The notes under the pieces were generated by a model. That model saw nothing but the letters and a program-made list of their open reading frames with translations, did not search any database and was not told the DNA's origin. The translations under genes and the position numbers were made by a program. Shown here in pieces: positions 60,375 to 64,000 of a DNA stretch of 64,000 nucleotides. The DNA lies in NCBI RefSeq assembly GCF_021117385.1, contig NZ_CP088252.1, positions 2,418,001 to 2,482,000 of the forward strand, written 5' to 3'. How positions within the stretch are numbered: position 1 is the first letter of the stretch; the number at the start of each line of letters is the position of its first letter. This DNA comes from Frateuria soli. GTDB taxonomy: Bacteria > Pseudomonadota > Gammaproteobacteria > Xanthomonadales > Rhodanobacteraceae.

Positions 60375-63300
60375 ATGTCCGCTCCCTTCGTCCACTTCCA
60401 CCTGCACAGCGAGTACTCGCTGGTCGACTCGACCATCCGCATCAAGGCGCTGGTCGATGCCTGCGTGCGCGAGGGTATGCCGGCGGTGGCGCTCACCGAC
60501 GACAGCAACATGTTCGCGCTGGTGAAGTTCTACAAGGCGTGCAGCGCTGCGGGCATCAAGCCGATCGGCGGCTGCGACCTGTGGATCGGCTCGCCGGACG
60601 ATCCGCGCCCGTGGCGGCTGACCCTGGTCTGCCAGGATCGCGAGGGCTACCTCAACCTGTCGCGCCTGGTGTCGCGCGCCTGGCGCGACGGCCAGCACGG
60701 CGGCAGGGCGCTGGTCGAGGCGAACTGGCTGACTCCGCAGAGCACGGCGGGACTGATCGCGCTGCTTGGACGCGAGAGCGAAGTCGGCCGCGTCGCGATG
60801 AGCCAGGGCGTGGACGCCGGCTCGGCGCGGCTGCAGCCGCTGGCGCGGCTCTTCCCCGACCGCCTCTACCTTGAGCTGACCCGTTGCGGCCGCGAGGGCG
60901 AGGAGGCCTGGAATACCGCCGCGCTGGCGCTGGGTGAGGTGCTGGACCTGCCGCTCATCGCCAGCAACGACGTGCGGTTCCTCAAGCAGGACGACTTCGA
61001 GGCGCATGAGGCGCGTGTCTGCATCAACCAGGGGCGCGTGCTGGCCGATCCCAAGCGCCCGCGCGACTACTCCGACCAGCAGTACCTGAAGTCGCCCCGG
61101 CAGATGGCGGAGCTGTTCGCCGACCTGCCCGAGGCGCTGGAGAACACGGTCGAGCTGGCCAGGCGCTGCAATCTGGAGCTGAAGTTCGGCACCTATTACC
61201 TGCCCGACTTCCCGGTACCCGAGGGCTATGACCTCGACAGCTACATCCGCGACACCGCCCGCGCGGGCCTGAAAGAGCGCCTGGCCACCAACCCGCTGGC
61301 ACCCGGCCATACGCTGGCCGACTACGAGACCCGGCTGGAGCGCGAGCTCGACGTCATCATCGAGATGGGCTTTCCCGGCTACTTCCTGATCGTGGCCGAC
61401 TTCATCAACTGGGGTAAGCAGAACGGCATTCCGGTCGGCCCGGGCCGTGGTTCGGGCGCGGGTTCGCTGGTCGCGTGGGTGCTCAAGATCACCGACCTGG
61501 ACCCGCTGCAGTTCGACCTGCTGTTCGAGCGCTTCCTCAACCCCGAACGCGTGTCGATGCCGGACTTCGACATCGACTTCTGCATGGACCGGCGCGACGA
61601 GGTCATCGATTACGTCGCGCGCAAGTACGGCCGCGAGCACGTCAGCCAGATCATCACCTACGGCTCGATGGCGGCCAAGGCGGTGCTGCGCGATTCCGGC
61701 CGCGTGCTCGGCATGGGTTACAACGCGGTCGACAAGATTGCCAAGCTGATCCCGCCGCGCCCGCTCGACCTCACGCTCTCCGACGCGCTCGGCCGCTCGG
61801 AGAAATCGAAGAAGGAGCCCGACCGCGTCGTCAGGGACTTCTGCGAGCTGTACGAGCAGGACGAGGAAGCGCACACGCTGGTCGACCTGGCGCTCAAGCT
61901 GGAGAACCTCACCCGCAACGTCGGCAAGCACGCCGGTGGCGTGGTGATCGGGCCCAAGCCGCTGACCGAGTTCGCGCCGATGTACTGCGAGCCGGGCGGC
62001 GGCGGCATGGTCACCCAGTACGACAAGGACGACGTCGAAGCGGTCGGCCTGGTGAAGTTCGACTTCCTGGGCCTGCGCACGCTCACCATCATCGACTGGG
62101 CGGTGAAGGCGATCAACGCGCGCCGCGCACAAGCCGGCGAAGTGCCGCTGGACATCGGCGCGCTGCCGCTGGACGACGCGCCGACCTACGAGCTGCTCAA
62201 GCGCGCGCAGACGGTGGCGGTGTTCCAGCTCGAATCCTCCGGCATGCAGCGCATGCTCAAAGATGCCAGGCCCGACCGCTTCGGCGACATCGTCGCGCTG
62301 GTGGCGCTGTACCGGCCCGGCCCGATGGACCTCATTCCCAGCTTCGTGGCGCGCAAGCACGGCCGCGAAGACGTGGAGTACCCCGACCCGCGCGTCGAGC
62401 CGATCCTGAAAGAGACCTACGGCATCATGGTCTACCAGGAGCAGGTGATGCAGATGGCGCAGATCGTCGGCGGCTACACGCTCGGCGGCGCCGACCTGCT
62501 GCGCCGCGCGATGGGCAAGAAGAAAGTCGAGGAGATGGTCAAGCACCGCGCGACCTTCCGCGAGGGTGCGGCCAGGGACGGGCTCCCGGGCGACAAGGCC
62601 GACGCCATCTTCGACCTGATGGAGAAGTTCGCCGGCTACGGCTTCAACAAGTCGCACGCGGCCGCCTACGCGCTGGTGTCCTACCAGACCGCGTGGCTCA
62701 AGGCGCACTACCCGGCCGAGTTCATGGCCGCGACGATCTCCTCGGACATGGACAACACCGACAAGGCGGTGACGTTCCTGGACGAGTCGCGCGCGATCGG
62801 CCTGACCATCCTGCCGCCGGACGTGAACGCCTCGGACTTCATGTTCGTGGCGGTGGAGCCCAGGGTCATCCGCTACGGCCTCGGTGCGATCAAGGGCGTC
62901 GGCCAGGGTGCCTGCGAGTCGATCGTCGAGGAGCGGTTGCGTGGCGGCCCCTACAAGGACCTCGGCGACTTCTGCCGTCGGGTCGACTCGAGCAAGCTCA
63001 ACCGTCGCGTGCTCGAAGCGCTGATCCTGTCCGGCAGCCTGGATGCCCTGGCCCCGAACCGCGCCAGCCTGATGCTGCAGTTGCCCGACGCGATCAAGGC
63101 CGCCGAGCAGCACCTGCGCGACAAGCAGTCCGGCCAGAACGACATGTTCGGCGCGCTGATGGGCAGCAGCACGCCAGCGGTGCAGATCGAGTTGCCGACC
63201 GCGCCCGAGTGGCCGCTGGAGCAGAAACTGCAGGGCGAGCGCGACACGCTCGGTCACTACCTTTCCGGCCACCCCACCGACCCGTGGCGCGAGGAACTGG

Positions 63301-63914
63301 CGCAGCTCTCCACCTGCCCGCTGGGCGAGATCGGCGAGCGCTACCAGCCGCCGCGTCCGCGCAAGAACGACGGCGAGGAGAACCGCTTCCGGCGCGGCCC
63401 GGACACGCCCTGGACGGTGGCCGGCATGGTCACCGCCGTGCGCAAGCGTGGCGACAGCGATGCCTTTGTCCGGCTGGAAGACGGCACCGGCATCATCGAG
63501 GTGAGCTTCTTCGGCGAGCTCTACCAGCAGGTCGCGCCGCTGCTCACCCGCGACGAAATGCTCGTCGTCGACGGCGGCCTGCGTATCGATGAATTCTCGG
63601 GCGGCGGCTTCCAGCTGCGGGCCCGTGGCGCCATGACGCTGGCCGACGCCTGCCGCCGCCACGCGCGAGCGCTCCGGGTCAAGCTCAACGGCATCGGCCC
63701 CGGCTTCGAACAGGAGCTCAAGCAGACGCTCGCCGGCTACCGCGGCGGCCGCGCCACGGTGATCCTGCACGGCTACCACAACCGTCACGCCCAGGCCGAC
63801 CTGGAGCTGGGCGAGCAATGGCGTGTGGAAGCCATCCCCGACCTGCTGCGCGCGCTGCGTGCGCTGTCGTGGGTGGAAGCGGCCAGGCTCCGGATCGTCA
63901 AGTCCGACGCCTGA
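60375..63914 (+). CDS. dnaE: DNA polymerase III alpha subunit
   Basis: The 1179-residue replicative polymerase (1160 in Escherichia coli) begins with the PHP domain (FVHFHLHSEYSLVDSTIRIK), then the palm with the catalytic PDFDIDFCMDRRDEVIDYVA region and GPGRGSGAGSLVAW, the fingers, a tandem helix-hairpin-helix region, and an OB-fold near residue 1000 (TVAGMVTAVRKRGDSDAFVR). This is the DnaE1 type and not the error-prone DnaE2. A TTG directly before the ATG is in frame; ATG 60375 is used. It is the last complete gene. Confidence 0.98.
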   Translation: MSAPFVHFHLHSEYSLVDSTIRIKALVDACVREGMPAVALTDDSNMFALVKFYKACSAAGIKPIGGCDLWIGSPDDPRPWRLTLVCQDREGYLNLSRLVSRAWRDGQHGGRALVEANWLTPQSTAGLIALLGRESEVGRVAMSQGVDAGSARLQPLARLFPDRLYLELTRCGREGEEAWNTAALALGEVLDLPLIASNDVRFLKQDDFEAHEARVCINQGRVLADPKRPRDYSDQQYLKSPRQMAELFADLPEALENTVELARRCNLELKFGTYYLPDFPVPEGYDLDSYIRDTARAGLKERLATNPLAPGHTLADYETRLERELDVIIEMGFPGYFLIVADFINWGKQNGIPVGPGRGSGAGSLVAWVLKITDLDPLQFDLLFERFLNPERVSMPDFDIDFCMDRRDEVIDYVARKYGREHVSQIITYGSMAAKAVLRDSGRVLGMGYNAVDKIAKLIPPRPLDLTLSDALGRSEKSKKEPDRVVRDFCELYEQDEEAHTLVDLALKLENLTRNVGKHAGGVVIGPKPLTEFAPMYCEPGGGGMVTQYDKDDVEAVGLVKFDFLGLRTLTIIDWAVKAINARRAQAGEVPLDIGALPLDDAPTYELLKRAQTVAVFQLESSGMQRMLKDARPDRFGDIVALVALYRPGPMDLIPSFVARKHGREDVEYPDPRVEPILKETYGIMVYQEQVMQMAQIVGGYTLGGADLLRRAMGKKKVEEMVKHRATFREGAARDGLPGDKADAIFDLMEKFAGYGFNKSHAAAYALVSYQTAWLKAHYPAEFMAATISSDMDNTDKAVTFLDESRAIGLTILPPDVNASDFMFVAVEPRVIRYGLGAIKGVGQGACESIVEERLRGGPYKDLGDFCRRVDSSKLNRRVLEALILSGSLDALAPNRASLMLQLPDAIKAAEQHLRDKQSGQNDMFGALMGSSTPAVQIELPTAPEWPLEQKLQGERDTLGHYLSGHPTDPWREELAQLSTCPLGEIGERYQPPRPRKNDGEENRFRRGPDTPWTVAGMVTAVRKRGDSDAFVRLEDGTGIIEVSFFGELYQQVAPLLTRDEMLVVDGGLRIDEFSGGGFQLRARGAMTLADACRRHARALRVKLNGIGPGFEQELKQTLAGYRGGRATVILHGYHNRHAQADLELGEQWRVEAIPDLLRALRALSWVEAARLRIVKSDA

Positions 63915-63920
63915 CATGAA

Positions 63921-63959
63921 GCCCCTCTCCATCCGGGAGAGGGCTTGGGAGAGGGAACC
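63921..63959. repeat. Family B repeat, single half copy
   Basis: CCCCTCTCCATCCGGGAGAG followed by GGCTTGGGAGAGGG matches one half of the family B unit at 47.9 and 58.5 kb. Its partner, if present, would be to the right of the window or has been lost. It follows the dnaE stop by seven bases. Confidence 0.65.
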
Positions 63960-63968
63960 AGGAAGCTC

Positions 63969-64000
63969 ACCCGTTCGACCTGAGCGTAGGCCCGAAGGGC
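63969..64000. repeat. Possible further short repeat at the window edge
   Basis: CCCGTTCGACCTGAGCGTAG followed by GCCCGAAGGGC has the look of another interspersed repeat found in related genomes. It is cut off by the window end, so it cannot be tested here. Confidence 0.3.

Noticed and set aside
60105-63932. A 1275-codon open frame on the minus strand
   Set aside because: It lies antisense to dnaE, whose domains are unmistakable; the antisense product has no recognisable features.

Overview
This is a dense, very GC-rich chromosomal segment with almost no non-coding DNA. Gene content and order (glnD-map-rpsB-tsf-pyrH-frr-uppS-cdsA-dxr-rseP-bamA-lpxD-fabZ-lpxA-lpxB-rnhB-dnaE, dapE/dapD, parC) point to a gammaproteobacterium. 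The clade I nitrous oxide reductase cluster and the GGAG-rich palindromic repeats suggest the Xanthomonadales, most likely Rhodanobacteraceae (a denitrifying Rhodanobacter or relative). The family assignment is inference; no 16S gene is present.

1-6.6 kb: start of chaB, a 3-methyladenine glycosylase, a DUF5916 outer-membrane-type protein and a Bcr/CflA-type exporter on the minus strand. On the plus strand follow a fluoride riboswitch with crcB and a DUF190 gene, then cfa.

6.6-13.1 kb: a short gene relic, then a membrane-bound winged-helix/TPR regulator followed by exported proteins: TraB/GumN type, one of unknown family, a VanY-type D,D-carboxypeptidase, and two small tandem paralogues. This is the least understood part of the window.

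13.4-24.7 kb: parC, an unknown exported protein, a two-gene lipoate ligase, an M16 peptidase pair (one catalytic, one degenerate), a VOC protein, a Nudix hydrolase, and an overlapping phosphodiester glycosidase/penicillin acylase pair.

24.7-34.3 kb: the nitrous oxide respiration operon nosX-nosR-nosZ-nosD-nosF-nosY-nosL-tatE. Ahead of it lie a terminator-like hairpin, an FNR/DNR-type palindrome placed as for class II activation, and a remnant of a flavin oxidoreductase gene. A 14-bp hairpin separates nosZ from nosDFYL. The operon appears to encode its own enzyme, electron-transfer protein, flavin loading, copper-site assembly and part of the Tat export apparatus.

34.4-43 kb: a DGPF-domain protein with its ECF42-type sigma factor, dapE, a YffB-like protein, dapD, a degenerate HD-GYP protein, and glnD.

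43-64 kb: divergent map and rpsB-tsf with overlapping 5' leaders, then the conserved translation, isoprenoid, phospholipid, outer-membrane and lipid A block, ending with dnaE. No skp gene lies between bamA and lpxD. Palindromic repeat pairs sit before uppS and rnhB and seem to supply their Shine-Dalgarno sequences.

No rRNA, tRNA, CRISPR array, insertion sequence or prophage was seen.
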